Source: Atherix ibis
Taxonomy: Eukaryota; Arthropoda; Insecta; Diptera; Athericidae
DNA: 64,000 nucleotides
Assembly (NCBI GenBank): GCA_958298945.1
Contig: OY282610.1
Location: 45,391,667-45,455,666, forward strand
Direction: 5' to 3'
Part shown: positions 49,347 to 59,885 of the stretch, piece by piece
Position numbering within the stretch: the first letter of the stretch is position 1
How the letters are laid out: each line of letters begins with the position of its first letter
Made by a program: the position numbers and the translations under genes
The notes under the pieces: model-generated
Database searches by the model: none
Seen by the model: only the letters and a program-made list of their open reading frames with translations
What the model was told of the DNA's origin: nothing

Positions 49347-50264
49347 TTATTGAAATAAATAATCATAAGAATCATTGTTCTCAATTCTTCTCATATAACA
49401 TGTTATTTGCTTGAAAACAAAATAGCCTCAAACCACTTGTTTAACTGTCAGCAGTAAATTGTAATTTTCAAATTTTTAGCATATAATATAGCTTGCGGAG
49501 CAACACATTAATTCGATTATTAAGAAATTCAAAATTTTAATGTTAAATAATTAATATTAAATTGATTAAGGGAAATTTCAGCCGTGGGAGTTCAACTTGC
49601 TTTTAACGATAAGTAGTCGTACATAAGGTGGATGGATTTGGTGAATATCTCTATTCATTAATCTAACATTAAATGTGTTCTGTTGTAATTTGTCTATGCT
49701 GGAGGTGCTAGCTAACGTTGATGAAGATATCGTCAGATTGAAATTCAGTAAGGCATAAAGCAGCCACGTGTCACACAAACAATTAGGAATTATTAGCAAT
49801 TCGTCAGGCTGGCTTCTAATTTATACTATTTCAATATAGCAAAATTGTCTAGCAGACAGATATATATAGTATTATAAATTTCAATACCCTAAAGGTATAC
49901 TATTATTTATTACACGAAAATTATACTATTGTATTCGTACATGTAACATAATGGAATTAATAGTGTGATGTTGTTACGGGTACAAGCATTATCGAAAAGA
50001 TTCTTTTCTCTTTTTATATGATAAAGATTAGCAACAATAAAAACCTGAATAATCAAAATACAATAATTAAATACAAATAATTCTGTTTTAATACAGTAGA
50101 CACTGTTCCAGAAAAATCCATTTGAAAAAAAAAAAATATATCGTACAGATAGATACATAGAAAAATAGGCGAAAAAAGAGGATTCATTATAAAAAAGCTA
50201 AATTTGATTTCTTTCAGTTTATTTGATTAAAATAAAAATTAATTCACTTTAGCAAAAATTAATT
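49347..50264. other. unclassified DNA between two mariners
   Basis: A less AT-rich patch at 49570-49800 is open on the minus strand (73 codons), but I recognise no family. Otherwise nothing found. Confidence 0.35.
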
Positions 50265-50266
50265 TA

Positions 50267-51457
50267 CCAGATGTATAAGCCTAAATCCGCTGTTTGGTCA
50301 TAGATGGCGTGAGTGAGCGTATTAAGCTACCATATAGGCACGCCATACTTTTTTTTTATGAGTTTGAAATCTGTCAACATTAGTCAGCAATTTCGTACAA
50401 CAACTAATATTTTTTCTTTGGTAATCATGTCTAGTTTTGTGCCAGAAAAAGAGCATATGCGTGAAGCTCAGCTTTTCTGCTTCAATTTGAAGAAATCGGC
50501 TGCCGAATCGCATCGAATGCTTATGGAGGCCTATGGTTACTGTGCTTTATCGGAAACAACGTGCCGAAATTGGTTTCGTCGCTTCAAAGACGGCAATTTT
50601 GACTTGCGGGACAAAAAGCGTGAAAATCGGCCTAGCAAGGTTGAGGACCATCAATTGCAGGCTCTTTTGGACGAAGACGATACTCAATTGCAAAAAATGC
50701 TCCCGGAACAATTGGGTGTTATACAACCTGCCATTTTCATGCATCTGCGTGCCATGGGGAAGATTGAAACGATCGGAAAATGGGTGCCGCATGAATTGAA
50801 CAATAGGCAGATGGAGCGACGCAAAAACACATGCGAAATCTTGCTCAGCAGACAAAAAAAAAGTCGTTTCTGCATCGGATTGTGACAGGGGATGAAAAGT
50901 GGATTTATTTTAAGAATTCTAAATGCAAGAAATCGTCATGCCAACCATCAACATCTTCCCCTAGACCAAATCGCCTCGGACGGAAGACGATGCTGTGCGT
51001 TTGGTGGGATCAGCAGGGTATCGCCAACAACTGATCAAATTGCAGCATGTTCTGCGTGAAAAAAGGACGGATTATCAACAAAGACATGACAAGCTGATTT
51101 TCTTCCACGACAACGCACCATCGTACACTTGGAGACAATCAACTGGGAGGTGCTACCCCACCCGGCTTATTCACCAGACCTGACCCCTTCCGACTACCAC
51201 CTGTTTTCGTTGATGGGCCACGCGCTCGCTAAGCAGCACTTTGATTCTTACGAAGACGTCCGAAAATGGCTTGATGAGTGGTTTGTCTCGAAAGAGAAGG
51301 AATTTTTTTGGAGTGGTATCCCCAAATTGCCGGAGAGATGGGAAAAATGTGTAGCTAGCGAGGGCAAGTACATAAATTTGTTTTTGCTTTCTATTAAAAA
51401 AAACATGAGTTTTTAAAAGAAAATAAAAAAACAGCGGATTTAACCTTATACACCTGG
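50267..51457 (+). mobile_element. mariner with terminal repeats and TA duplication
   Basis: Ends are inverted: left CCAGATGTATAAGCCTAAAT continuing CCGCTGTTT, right inverted CCAGGTGTATAAGGTTAAAT continuing CCGCTGTTT. TA flanks at 50265-50266 and 51458-51459. Length about 1.2 kb. Confidence 0.92.
50427..51416 (+). pseudogene. mariner transposase with frameshifts
   Basis: Starts MSSFVPEKEHMREAQLFCFN with an intact N-terminal DNA-binding region (CRNWFRRFKDGNFDLRDK, QLGVIQPAIFMHLRAMGKI). One frameshift lies near 50860 (QKKK/SFLHRIVTGDEKW), another near 51030 and another near 51130. Motifs GDEKW, FHDNAPSYT and YSPDLTPSDYHLF remain in separate frames; the C-terminal LPERWEKCVASEGKYI matches full-length mariners. 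Internal bases are missing between LGRKTMLCVWWDQQGIAN and QLIKLQHVLREKR. Confidence 0.88.
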
Positions 51458-51764
51458 TAACAGTGATACTGGTAAAAAGTATACAATTTTATATGCGGTC
51501 ATGATCGCATATAAAATTAAAATTACAATCATCACTCGAAATATTTAATAGTGAGAATATTTTTGTGGTATCTTTCACAAGTAAAGGATTTTCTCATACC
51601 GGCTGGGAAGTACTGCATATTATAGAGAATGCGCTTATTAAGAATCTCTAAATAGTTTTTTGTAACGATCCATGCAAAAACTTAAGTTCGCTTCGGAATT
51701 GGGCAGCTCTTTCGAAAACAGGATCTTTTGTGATGATGTGATTTTCTAATCGGAATTTTTAGAC

Positions 51765-52010
51765 TAGCAGACTTAGCCCCCAGTAATTATTTTCTATTTC
51801 CGAATATGAAAAAGTGGCTAGGCGGAAAAAGATTAGGTGCAAATGATGGAGTGATTGCTGAAACAAACCACTATTTTGAAGGGTTAGAGAGATTGTATTT
51901 TTTTGATTGGAATACAAAATATAGTAAAATGTTGGACTAATTGTACTAAACTAAAAGGGAATTTTTTTCTTGTCAAGGCCAAGAATTTATCATTTACCCC
52001 TCGTACTTAT
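51765..52010 (+). pseudogene. mauritiana-type mariner C-terminal fragment
   Basis: Encodes ADLAPSNYFLFPNMKKWLGG, then DGVIAETNHYFEGLER and, in broken frames, a C-terminus resembling that of 58511-59560. The last catalytic Asp of the motif has become Asn. Only the 3' end of the element remains. Confidence 0.75.
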
Positions 52011-52149
52011 TTAATTCCAAAGTATTTTAAGTAAATATGTTTTCATGTTTTTCAAATCAATAAAATATTTTGTTCCTTATATAACATTGGATAATAAAAT
52101 GATTTCTTTCCAATCGGTACTTCCATGAAAATGAATCCAATGAATTCTC

Positions 52150-52815
52150 GAATATCTATCCGATATTCACAGATGTCCCACAAGGAAATATTCTTAGTCC
52201 TATCGTCTACAGCATTTGTACTTTGGATATTTCTCTCTACCCTAATGCATTTTTACTATATCTGCTAACGATTGCGTCTGCTTTGCATCTAGAAAATATC
52301 CACAATCAGCTTCTAAAATTTTGCAAATCCAAATTCATACTCTTCAAAATTGGTTCACCGAGGAGCAACCGATTTTCTACCCTGAACCATATCCTTCCAT
52401 ATGCCTTTATCCGGTCATATTTTATACTAAAAGACGTTTACGTTTAACTTGGAATTTACACATTTAAAAGATTAGTACTAAACAGACAATATCGCCTACT
52501 GCTTTGACTTCTAGATAACCGTTCTAGGTTTATAATAGATAGCAAATTATGCTATTTTTATACAACGCATTATGGAAACCGATTTGGACCTAAAGACTAG
52601 AACTTTTGGACTTTACTAAGTCTTCTAATTTTCATCGAATCCAAAGCTTTCAACCAAAAATATAATATGTCTTGGAATTGTCGATGCTAGCTTTGCTGTT
52701 TGAAACAATGTTATTCATCGTGATTTTAAAAACTTTCATATTCGTGATATGACTGTGTCTCGTTATAAAAAGTTTCATGCTTATATTTTCAGTCATAGTT
52801 TTCCTCTTGTTTGAG
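52150..52815 (+). pseudogene. jockey-like non-LTR retrotransposon reverse transcriptase remnant
   Basis: Broken frames read VPQGNILSPIVYSICTLDIS (the LPQGSxLSPxLY block upstream of the YADD motif), an ENIHNQLLKF helix, RLTWNLHI and a late HIRDMTVSRYKKFHAYIFSH block, in the order expected for jockey-clade elements. YADD is not preserved. No poly-A tail or target duplication was found. Confidence 0.7.
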
Positions 52816-53419
52816 CACTATAACTTAAATGTCACTGGTTCCGCGATTTATTACAATACTAATTGTTACTATTTTGTAGTTAAAGACTGTAAAATTAATT
52901 AAAAAAAAAACTATGTTCCAATTTAATAATTTTTTTGGAAAAATAATCATAAATGTAGGAACGTTTTTCATAAATCCTGTCTTTGAGATATACTGGTTAT
53001 TAATTTTTAACATTCTTCGTCTCTATAAGATTAAGATATGATGATTGTGCAGGCTAGCCAAGTAACTATGTAGAGTTCTTTCGAAACCGCTCCATTGTTA
53101 ATATGAATTTGGGACATGACGTATTGCTCTATTTTTGTTTGACTTTTTTCATAATTGTTTTGAGGACTTCCCACTGTTCCCGTCACAAATGAACATTTTT
53201 TTTCTTTTCCGTAATTCTTTAATACAAACAAGTAGCTCCAATTTTTTTTGCCAAACTATAAATGTGCTAAAATCCATATGTAAGAGGATCTTCAATGGGT
53301 ACTCTACGTTTTCTGTAGCCACCATTTAAGTAAAGTAAAAAATTATTATACAAAATATTCCGTAAGCTGCATGAAATTTATGGGCCTAGCGGGAGTAGAA
53401 GGAACTAGTTCCGTTGCCA

Positions 53420-54052
53420 ATTGGCCAGTTGACGACTGAATCGGTTTCCTCTACTCTCGGTTGTAAGTTCACGCCTAGTATTCAGCGGTGGTTCAAAGTG
53501 TACTTTGATACCATAACCTCTCAATTCCGCGTCGCTCACAAGAATTGGGCCTCTCTGCAACTTCAACTTGGCAAATATTGCGAAAAGATTAGGTTCTCCA
53601 AAAAAAAATATTCAATACACTCAAGGACTAGAACCAAAAGAGCATGGAGAGCATCGGGCGTTTACTGACTGGGCCCTTGAGCAGTTGAAAACGGATTCTT
53701 GACTTGGTGAAAACTCATCTTCAGTGACGAAATATATTTTTGACTGAATGCCAACTTGAACAATCAAAATTGTCGAATCTGAGATGATAAGAACAGACGA
53801 CAGTCTTAGAAGCTTCTTTTGCATCCAGAAAAACTTCCTAGTCGGTGTGGATTTTGGTCGGGTAGCATCGAAATAAGGCGATATCTGGGAATGGCGAGAG
53901 GTGTCAAGTGATGATAACCTCAATTAGACGATATGATCTTCAACAGTTGAAACAAGGACAAAGTATTGCAGACGAAGTTTCCACATCGCGTTATTTTGAG
54001 ACATACTGATCGTGTGGTTTAATGCACTAAAACATTTTTCTTTAGGCCTTCA
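53420..54052 (+). pseudogene. rosa-type mariner transposase fragment, cut by piggyBac
   Basis: The sequence gives FTDWALEQLKTDS, degraded DEIYFWLNANLNNQNCRIWD, PEKL and later LQTKFPHRVILRHTDRVV, all DD41D-type blocks in normal order with several frameshifts and stops. Similarity ends at about 54052, where the putative piggyBac end begins, before the PPRSCDLTPLD motif. Confidence 0.75.
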
Positions 54053-54130
54053 TTACCCGTTTTACTGCGAGCCGTCGATATATCGACGTTTTATTACTGC
54101 GCAAAAACTGCGTACTGTCGGCATATCGAT

Positions 54131-55925
54131 TTTTTTTTTTTTTTTTTTTATTTGACAGGTTTTTCATTTCTATGTTACACATAGACATGAGAACACACTC
54201 ACTCCTATGGAGCATATAGCGGCACTAGAGACTCTGTGAACTCTCTCCATCTGCTTCTGTCTTGAGCCAGCCTCTTCACTTCCGACCATGATTTGCCAGT
54301 CTGTTGGTGTTCGCGCTCGACTGATCTTCTCCAAGTGGTCCTTGGACGTCCTCTGCTGCGATTGCCCTGTGGGTTCCAATCTAGTGCCATCCTTGCTATG
54401 TCCGTAGGTGGTTTTCCCAAGTTGTGGCCAATCCAACTCCATTTCCTGCGTTTGATGTTATCTAGCAGGGGTATTTGCTTAGTGAGAAGAAGCAGCTCAT
54501 CGTTCGTTATCCAGTTCGGGCAGAAGATCTTGCTTATACGCCTCAAGCATCTGTTCACAAATGCCTGAGGCTTACGGGTCGTGCTGTCTGTTACTTTCCA
54601 TGTTTCGCAGCCGTACAGCAGGACTGGCTTGACGTTTGAGTTGAATATTCTAAGTTTGAGTGCTATGGAAAGATGATTGGAACGCCACACGTTCCCAAGT
54701 GAGGTGTACGCTTGTCGCGCCTTGTTGTTGCACGTTTGGATGTCTATTTCAGTTCCACCATCCTTGCTGAGCATGCTGCCAAGGTAACAGAACTTTTTGA
54801 CATCTTCAACTTCGGTACCGTGTAGCATCAAGGGTCTCTCGCAGGTGGCGCCGACACGCATCAATTTGGTCTTCTTGATGTTGATTCTCATCCCAATTTT
54901 TTCGGCGTTGGAGGCCAGAGCATTCAGTTTCTCCTGAATGCCGTTGAAGGTGTAGGACATGAGGCATATGTCGTCGGCGTAGTCCAGGTCGTGGAGCCTC
55001 TCACACAGTGTCCACTGGATACCGTTGCTGGCTGTGCTGTTAGTGCGTTGAAGGACTAGATCTAAGGCGATTATGAAGAGGATAGGCGAGATTATGCAAC
55101 CCTGCCTGACTCCTCTCGAGATGTTGAATGTATCGCTGTTTCGTCCCCTGAAACGCACTCCACACGGGGCCTCGCGGTATAGTTCTCGGATGAGATCGAT
55201 GATGGCCTGCGGGATGCCCAGTTCATCCAGAGCACTCCAGATGGCGTCACGGGAAATCATGTCAAAGGCTCTTTCGAAGTCAACGATGAGAAGATAGAGC
55301 GGGCTCTTCCATTCGTTCGACTGTTCAATGATCATTCTTAGGCTGTTGATGTGATCAATACAGGAGCGGTTTGGTCTAAAGCCAGACTGCTCGTTACGGA
55401 GGGCACTTTCCACTATTGGAGTGATGCGAGTCAGGATGATTGATACGATTAGTTTCTGGATGGTGTTCAGCAGAGTGATTCCCCTCCAGTTTTTGCAATC
55501 ACCAAGGTCACCTTTCTTCGGGATGGTGATAATTACTCCTTCTTTCCAGCTGTCCGGGAAGTGGCATTGTGTCCAGGCTTCTGCGATTATAGGATGCAAC
55601 AGCGAGGCCAGGAGTGGTGGATCAAACTTCAGAACTTCTGGGGCCAGGTTGTCAGGTCCGGGTGCTTTGCTGCACTTAAGCTTGTTGATTGCTGTTGTGA
55701 TCTCCGTAATCGTAGGCGGTGTTGTTGGGATGGATCTTCGTGGGTTTCTGCGCATCACTGTGGGAGGAGGATGGAATTCTGGAGCTATTGGAAGGGATTC
55801 TGAGAAGAATTCCTTCCAGCGGTCGAGTTGTTCTTCATCCGTGGAGAGAGTTTGACCGTCCTTGTCCTTAAGTGGTGGCAGTGAGGGTGTTATTTTTCCG
55901 GATAGTTTGTGAATTGATGCATAGA
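54131..55925 (-). mobile_element. 5'-truncated RTE-like LINE with poly-A tail and target duplication
   Basis: The minus-strand element ends in a run of about 20 A (54130-54149 as T on the plus strand) and is flanked by ATATCGAT at 54123-54130 and 55926-55933. It therefore looks like a single target-primed insertion whose 5' part, including the endonuclease domain, was never copied. Its base composition is much richer in GC than its surroundings. Confidence 0.9.
54205..55922 (-). CDS. LINE reverse transcriptase, intact partial ORF
   Basis: One open minus-strand frame of about 570 codons without a stop, entered from the truncated 5' end (DKDGQTLSTDEEQLDRWKEF) and ending TESLVPLYAP. Reverse transcriptase motifs are in order: APGPDNLAPEVLK, KKGDLGDCKNWRGITLLN, IVDFERAFDMISRD, VRQGCIISPILF and LDYADDICLMS, followed by the C-terminal Cys-poor RSRGRPRTTWRRSVERE block. 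The YADD catalytic core is intact. The overall pattern resembles the RTE/BovB group; assignment to that clade is moderate. No start codon belongs to the element as preserved; the first Met in frame is at 55755. Confidence 0.88.
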
Positions 55926-56089
55926 ATATCGATTATTGCTCAGTTTAATTTTAGATATCGACCTGTGTCGTCAATAATAATCATAACTAAACTTTTAAAA
56001 AGTATATCGCGGTGAAAACAACATTAATTTTTGTATATTTTTATCAGTAAAAATTGTTTATTGCCCTCATACGATGTCGAATTCGTTAA

Positions 56090-58335
56090 GAAAATGTTTC
56101 TTTTAGTGATAGTGATAATGAAATCACAATGTTTACAAATCGAAGAATGCGTATTTGTGGTGAAAATGAAGTCTGCGAAAATGATTCCATTTCTTTGGAC
56201 GGTCTTGATACCGATACTTCCGTGCAACTTCCTTCCGACCTAAATTTTTCCAACGAAACCAATAACAATTTTTTCAAAATTCCCAGACCAAAACATATAC
56301 CTGTCGATATTGAAAAGCCTATTGGATATTTTGAATTATTTTTTTACGTCTTTGCTCCTTAAAACCATTGTAAAAGAAATAAATCGATATGCCCAACAGT
56401 TCTTGAATTCTGGAAGTGAGCTTAAACCGAGATCACGTGCTAAATTATGGAAGCCAGTTACGGAATTAGAAATAAAAGTATTTATGACAGTTTTATTGGA
56501 AATGGGTATTACTAAAATACCAACTATAAATTCCTATTGGTTGAATAACTCCAGATATATCCCGTGGTTCAGAAAAATGTTTTCGCGGGACCGTTTTCTG
56601 TTGATACTTAAATTTTTTCACTTGGTTGATAACAAAAATTTAGCTCCACCAGGTCAGCCAGATTATAATCCATCTGTCAGATTTTCTCCACTAGTTGATC
56701 ACGCCAACGAAGTTTTTCGACACTATTACCAACCCCACCGAGAATTATCAATTGACGAGTCTTTAGTTGACACCGAATGCAACTCTGTTATGAAACAATA
56801 TTTACCGAATAAGAAGCATCATAGGTGGGGCATAAAATTTTGGATGTTGTGTGACTCCATCACTAATTATTGCCTAGGATTTTATTGTTACAAAGGAGCA
56901 AGGTTAGCGGCTGATAAAAATGAATTAAAAAAACATGGACTTGGTCACATAGTTATAGAAAAATTTCTCAATATGGGGGACTATCTGAACAAAATGGGGG
57001 ACTATTCACAGACAACTTTTATGCAAGTTTGACGCTTGCTAGATCATTATTGGAGAAATGTACATACACAGTACATTTCCGAACTTTATATTTAAATCAT
57101 ACAACATGCAGTGCCATCTATTGAAAATTTGCGGCATTAAAAAGATACATTCATCCTCTTTCAAACGTATTCATCATAAATTCATATATATCGGATGACA
57201 GATGTGAAAGTTACAGCGATTTCAATAAAAGAAAAAGTTTATGGTGATGATTGTATGAGTTGTACTTAAGTTTATACGTGGTTTACACGATTTAAAAATG
57301 GTCGTGAGTATTTAAAGGTTGACCTAAGGCCAGGTCGTCCAGAAGCTATTGTAGTAATCGTGCTGAATTGGTTGAGAAAGTCCGTGAAATCATTGGTATC
57401 GATGCAAATTTTACTACGAGAATGTTGGCTGAGGAATTAAATATGAGTAAAAACACTATTTGGAGAATTTTGACTGAAGATTTGGGTAAAAGAAAGGTCT
57501 GTGCGCGTTTTGTTCCACATGAATTAAATGAAGACCAAAAAATCGCCCGTGTGGAGCATTGCAAAGACATTGTCGAAACTGCTGAAAACGATCCAGACTT
57601 TCTTGATTCGATCATAACTGGTAATGAGTCATGGTGCTTTAAATATGACCCTGAAACTAAGCGTCAATCTACTGAATGGAAGTCCAAAGGCGAGCCAAAA
57701 CCAAAAAAATTGTGTTCTCAGAAGTCTCAAATCAAAACAATGTTGATTACTTTTTATGATTCGAAGGGTATTGTCCACAAGGAATTTGTTCCAGAAGGTC
57801 GAACTGTTAATGGAAAATACTATTAAGGCGTTTTAGATCGTCCTATAAATGACATAAAAAAATCTATGCATGCGCTGGTTGATCATTCCAAACGTTGTAT
57901 TGAGTCTAATGGAACCTATTTTGAATAAATAATAACTTTCAAAAATAATATAATGTGTATTTTATTTATAGTTATTTATGGGACACACTGTGTATATTAC
58001 AGGCACAATAAGAAGAAATCGAAAAAAAAACATTCCTAAGGAAGCAAAAACAGCCGATGTTGATTTACCTAAATATTTCAAAACCGAAGATGTATTGCTA
58101 TGTTCATTTAGGGATAAAAAATCCAAAAAGCTCCCGGTTTTACTTATAATGTAACCACAAAGAAAACAAAAGGATCATTTGAAATAGAAAAGACAAAACC
58201 AAGCATCATTCACAATTATAATAAATTTATAGGTGGAGTAGACGAATTAGATAAAATGTTATACGTATTTTGGATGAACTGAGAACACTAACATTTTGGA
58301 AAAAATTCACATTCAATATATTTGGAAGAATGATA
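56090..58335 (+). pseudogene. piggyBac transposase, broken
   Basis: N-terminal acidic segment (ENEVCENDSISLDGLDTDTS) is followed after a frameshift near 56335 by the catalytic domain: LKPRSRAKLWKPVTELEIKV, LSIDESLVD with the first Asp, RWGIKFWMLCDSITNYCLGF with the second, then after another frameshift DNFYASLTLARSLLEKCTY. A mariner (57067-57992) interrupts here; beyond it the frame continues TGTIRRNRKK, a piggyBac signature, then SFRDKK and GGVDELDKML. A mariner at 58336 cuts the end at FTFNIFGRMI, so the cysteine-rich C-terminal domain is absent. Confidence 0.88.
57067..57992 (+). mobile_element. mariner X, internally deleted, inserted in piggyBac
   Basis: The right end is TTATGGGACACACTGTG next to TA (57993-57994); the left end, CACAGTACATTTCCGAACTT, is a shortened form of the same repeat next to TA (57065-57066). 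Removing the element rejoins the piggyBac codons for KCTY and ITGTIRR. The transposase (about 57195-57926) has a stop and frameshift near its start, an open part MVEKVREIIGIDANFTTRML to RTVNGKYY (57368-57826), GNESW instead of GDESW, and a deletion that removes the second and third catalytic Asp before the C-terminal SKRCIESNGTYFE. Total length is about 350 bp below a full mariner. Confidence 0.88.
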
Positions 58336-59580
58336 CGAGGGTCGTTCAATAAGTCCTTAGAAACTCCCAGAAATTGCACTCGTAGTGTCGGTAAAGATTT
58401 TTTTTTGGAAGTAGCAAACAATTTTTTTTTGTAAGTGGATCAGCTCGATCCATAGCGTAGGTCAATTTCTATCGTCGATTAAAGTTAACGACATTTATTT
58501 GTGCATAACAATGGAAAAAAGCGAGTTCAGGGCTGTCATCAAACATCTCCATTTGAAAGGCTTAAGCCCGAAAGAAATCAAAGCCGAGTTGGATGCAGTT
58601 CATGCCACATCTGCACCTGTGTTTGCAATGGTTTACAATTGGGTGAATGAATTTAAACGTGGCCGTTCATCCACAAAAGATGAACGTCGTTCAGGACGCC
58701 CAGTTGAGGTGTCTACTCCTGAAATCATCGACAAAATCCACGATCTGATTTTGAACGATCGGCGAATTAAACTGCGCGAATTAGTTGAGGCCACGGGCAT
58801 ATCACAAGGTACAGTCGCTTCAATTTTGCATGAAAAATTGTCTGTGAAAAAAATGTCGGCAAGATGGGTGCCGCGTTTGCTCTCAGAGGAGAATAAGCGC
58901 AATCGTGCAGTGGACTCTGAGGCTATGTTGGCACTCTTTCATCGCAATCCTGCCGAATTCCTTCGTCGATATGTCACTGTGGACGAAACCTGGATACACT
59001 ACTACACTCCAAAAACGAAGAGACAGTCATCACAGTGGATTTTCAAGGGTGAACGGACTCCGAAGAAGGCAAAAACTGTGCCATCGGCCGGCAAGGTGAT
59101 GGCCACGGTCTTTTGGGATTCGCAGGGCATCATTTTTATCGACTACTTGGTAAAAGGAAAAATAATAACAGGAGCGTATTACGAGTCGTTATTGCAACGG
59201 TTGGGCGAGGAAATCAAAGAGAAACGCCCCCATCTGAAGAAGAAAAAAATCCTCTTGCATCAGGACAATGCGTGTGTGCACACCTGCGCTGTTTCCATGG
59301 CCAAAATTGTGGAATTGAGAATGGAATTGTTGCAGCATCCCGCTTATTCACCAGATTTGTCCCCGAGTGACTATTTTCTTTTTCCCAATCTGAAGAAATG
59401 GCTTGGCGGACGACGGTTCACTTCCAACGAGGACGTCATTGCTCAAACGGATGAGTATTTTGCAGAACTTCCGAAATCCTATTTTTTGGACGGCATAAAA
59501 AATTTGGAAAAACGGTTGGAAAAGTGTATAGAGCTAAAAGGAGATTATGTTGAAAAATAAAATTTTTTTTTTAAAAAACA
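58336..59580 (+). mobile_element. mauritiana-type mariner Y with intact ORF, right end missing
   Basis: Starts CGAGGGTCGTTCAATAAGTC after TA at 58334-58335 and continues through a leader with CTCGTAGTGTCGGTAAAG, also present in the truncated copy at 44.8 kb. After the ORF, A/T-rich sequence leads into a fragment of mariner X (59595-59709). No inverted copy of the left terminus is present downstream, so the element appears to have lost its 3' repeat. Confidence 0.85.
58511..59560 (+). CDS. full-length mariner transposase, DD34D
   Basis: ATG at 58511 opens 349 codons to TAA at 59560, the length expected for mauritiana-subfamily transposases. The protein cuts and pastes the element at TA sites. 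The N-terminal paired helix-turn-helix region (EFRAVIKHLHLKGLSPKEIK; EATGISQGTVASILHEKL) includes the WVPHEL-equivalent WVPRLL linker, and the catalytic triad is intact: VDETW, LHQDNACVH and YSPDLSPSD, with 34 residues between the second and third Asp. No stop or frameshift is visible. The related copies at 41.7-42.9 and 44.8-45.9 kb are broken. Whether it is expressed cannot be told. An in-frame GTG at 58499 is not favoured. Confidence 0.93.
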   Translation: MEKSEFRAVIKHLHLKGLSPKEIKAELDAVHATSAPVFAMVYNWVNEFKRGRSSTKDERRSGRPVEVSTPEIIDKIHDLILNDRRIKLRELVEATGISQGTVASILHEKLSVKKMSARWVPRLLSEENKRNRAVDSEAMLALFHRNPAEFLRRYVTVDETWIHYYTPKTKRQSSQWIFKGERTPKKAKTVPSAGKVMATVFWDSQGIIFIDYLVKGKIITGAYYESLLQRLGEEIKEKRPHLKKKKILLHQDNACVHTCAVSMAKIVELRMELLQHPAYSPDLSPSDYFLFPNLKKWLGGRRFTSNEDVIAQTDEYFAELPKSYFLDGIKNLEKRLEKCIELKGDYVEK

Positions 59581-59594
59581 GTTTTACATGAATT

Positions 59595-59709
59595 TAATTC
59601 GTTTGAAAGAGGATGAATGTATCTTTTTAACGCTGTAAATTTTCAACAGATGGAGCTGCATGTTGTATGATTTAAATATAAAGTTCGGTTATTTTTGGGA
59701 CACACTGTG
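59595..59709 (-). mobile_element. terminal fragment of mariner X, inverted
   Basis: Reverse complement of the left end of the element at 57067: it carries GGATGAATGTATCTTTTTAA, ATGTTGTATGATTTAAATAT and ends GGGACACACTGTG followed by TA. Here the terminus is complete (TATTTTTGGGACACACTGTG), so it shows the full family end that is shortened at 57067. Confidence 0.8.
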
Positions 59710-59835
59710 TATAATACTATTTCTAAATAATATTGGTATTAAATTTGTTTTAATTTGCAATAAAGTTATTTATTATAAGTTAGAAATAATTCGTTTACAA
59801 TAATAAATTGTTAAAGATATAATAGCTGTATTCCA

Positions 59836-59885
59836 TTGGGACAATTTTGCTACTCACGAGTAGTTCTAGCTGTCATCATCTACAC
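59836..59885. repeat. MITE family A, copy 3 (left part only)
   Basis: GGGACAATTTTGCTACTCAC and GTAGTTCTAGCTGTCATCAT match the family A end in inverse orientation (compare 23745-23785). It breaks off at 59885 where a hAT element begins; the other half should lie right of the window. Confidence 0.65.

Larger units (their letters stand above)
54055..58335 (+). mobile_element. piggyBac element carrying three later insertions
   Basis: The left end is placed at ATTACCCGTTTTACTGCGAG (54052 on), resembling the CCC-start of piggyBac next to a TTAA-like site, but the TTAA is not exact, so this boundary is tentative. The transposase is on the plus strand (see entry). A LINE (54131-55925) lies in the leader, a mariner (57067-57992) splits the catalytic domain and a second mariner (from 58336) truncates the C-terminus. 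The right end was not found. Confidence 0.7.

Noticed and set aside
49578..49799. 73-codon minus-strand frame as a host gene exon
   Set aside because: No recognised motif and it sits between two mariners; could be a relic of another element but nothing supports a call.
55073..55855. Plus-strand open frames of 74-144 codons
   Set aside because: Antisense shadows of the LINE reverse transcriptase.
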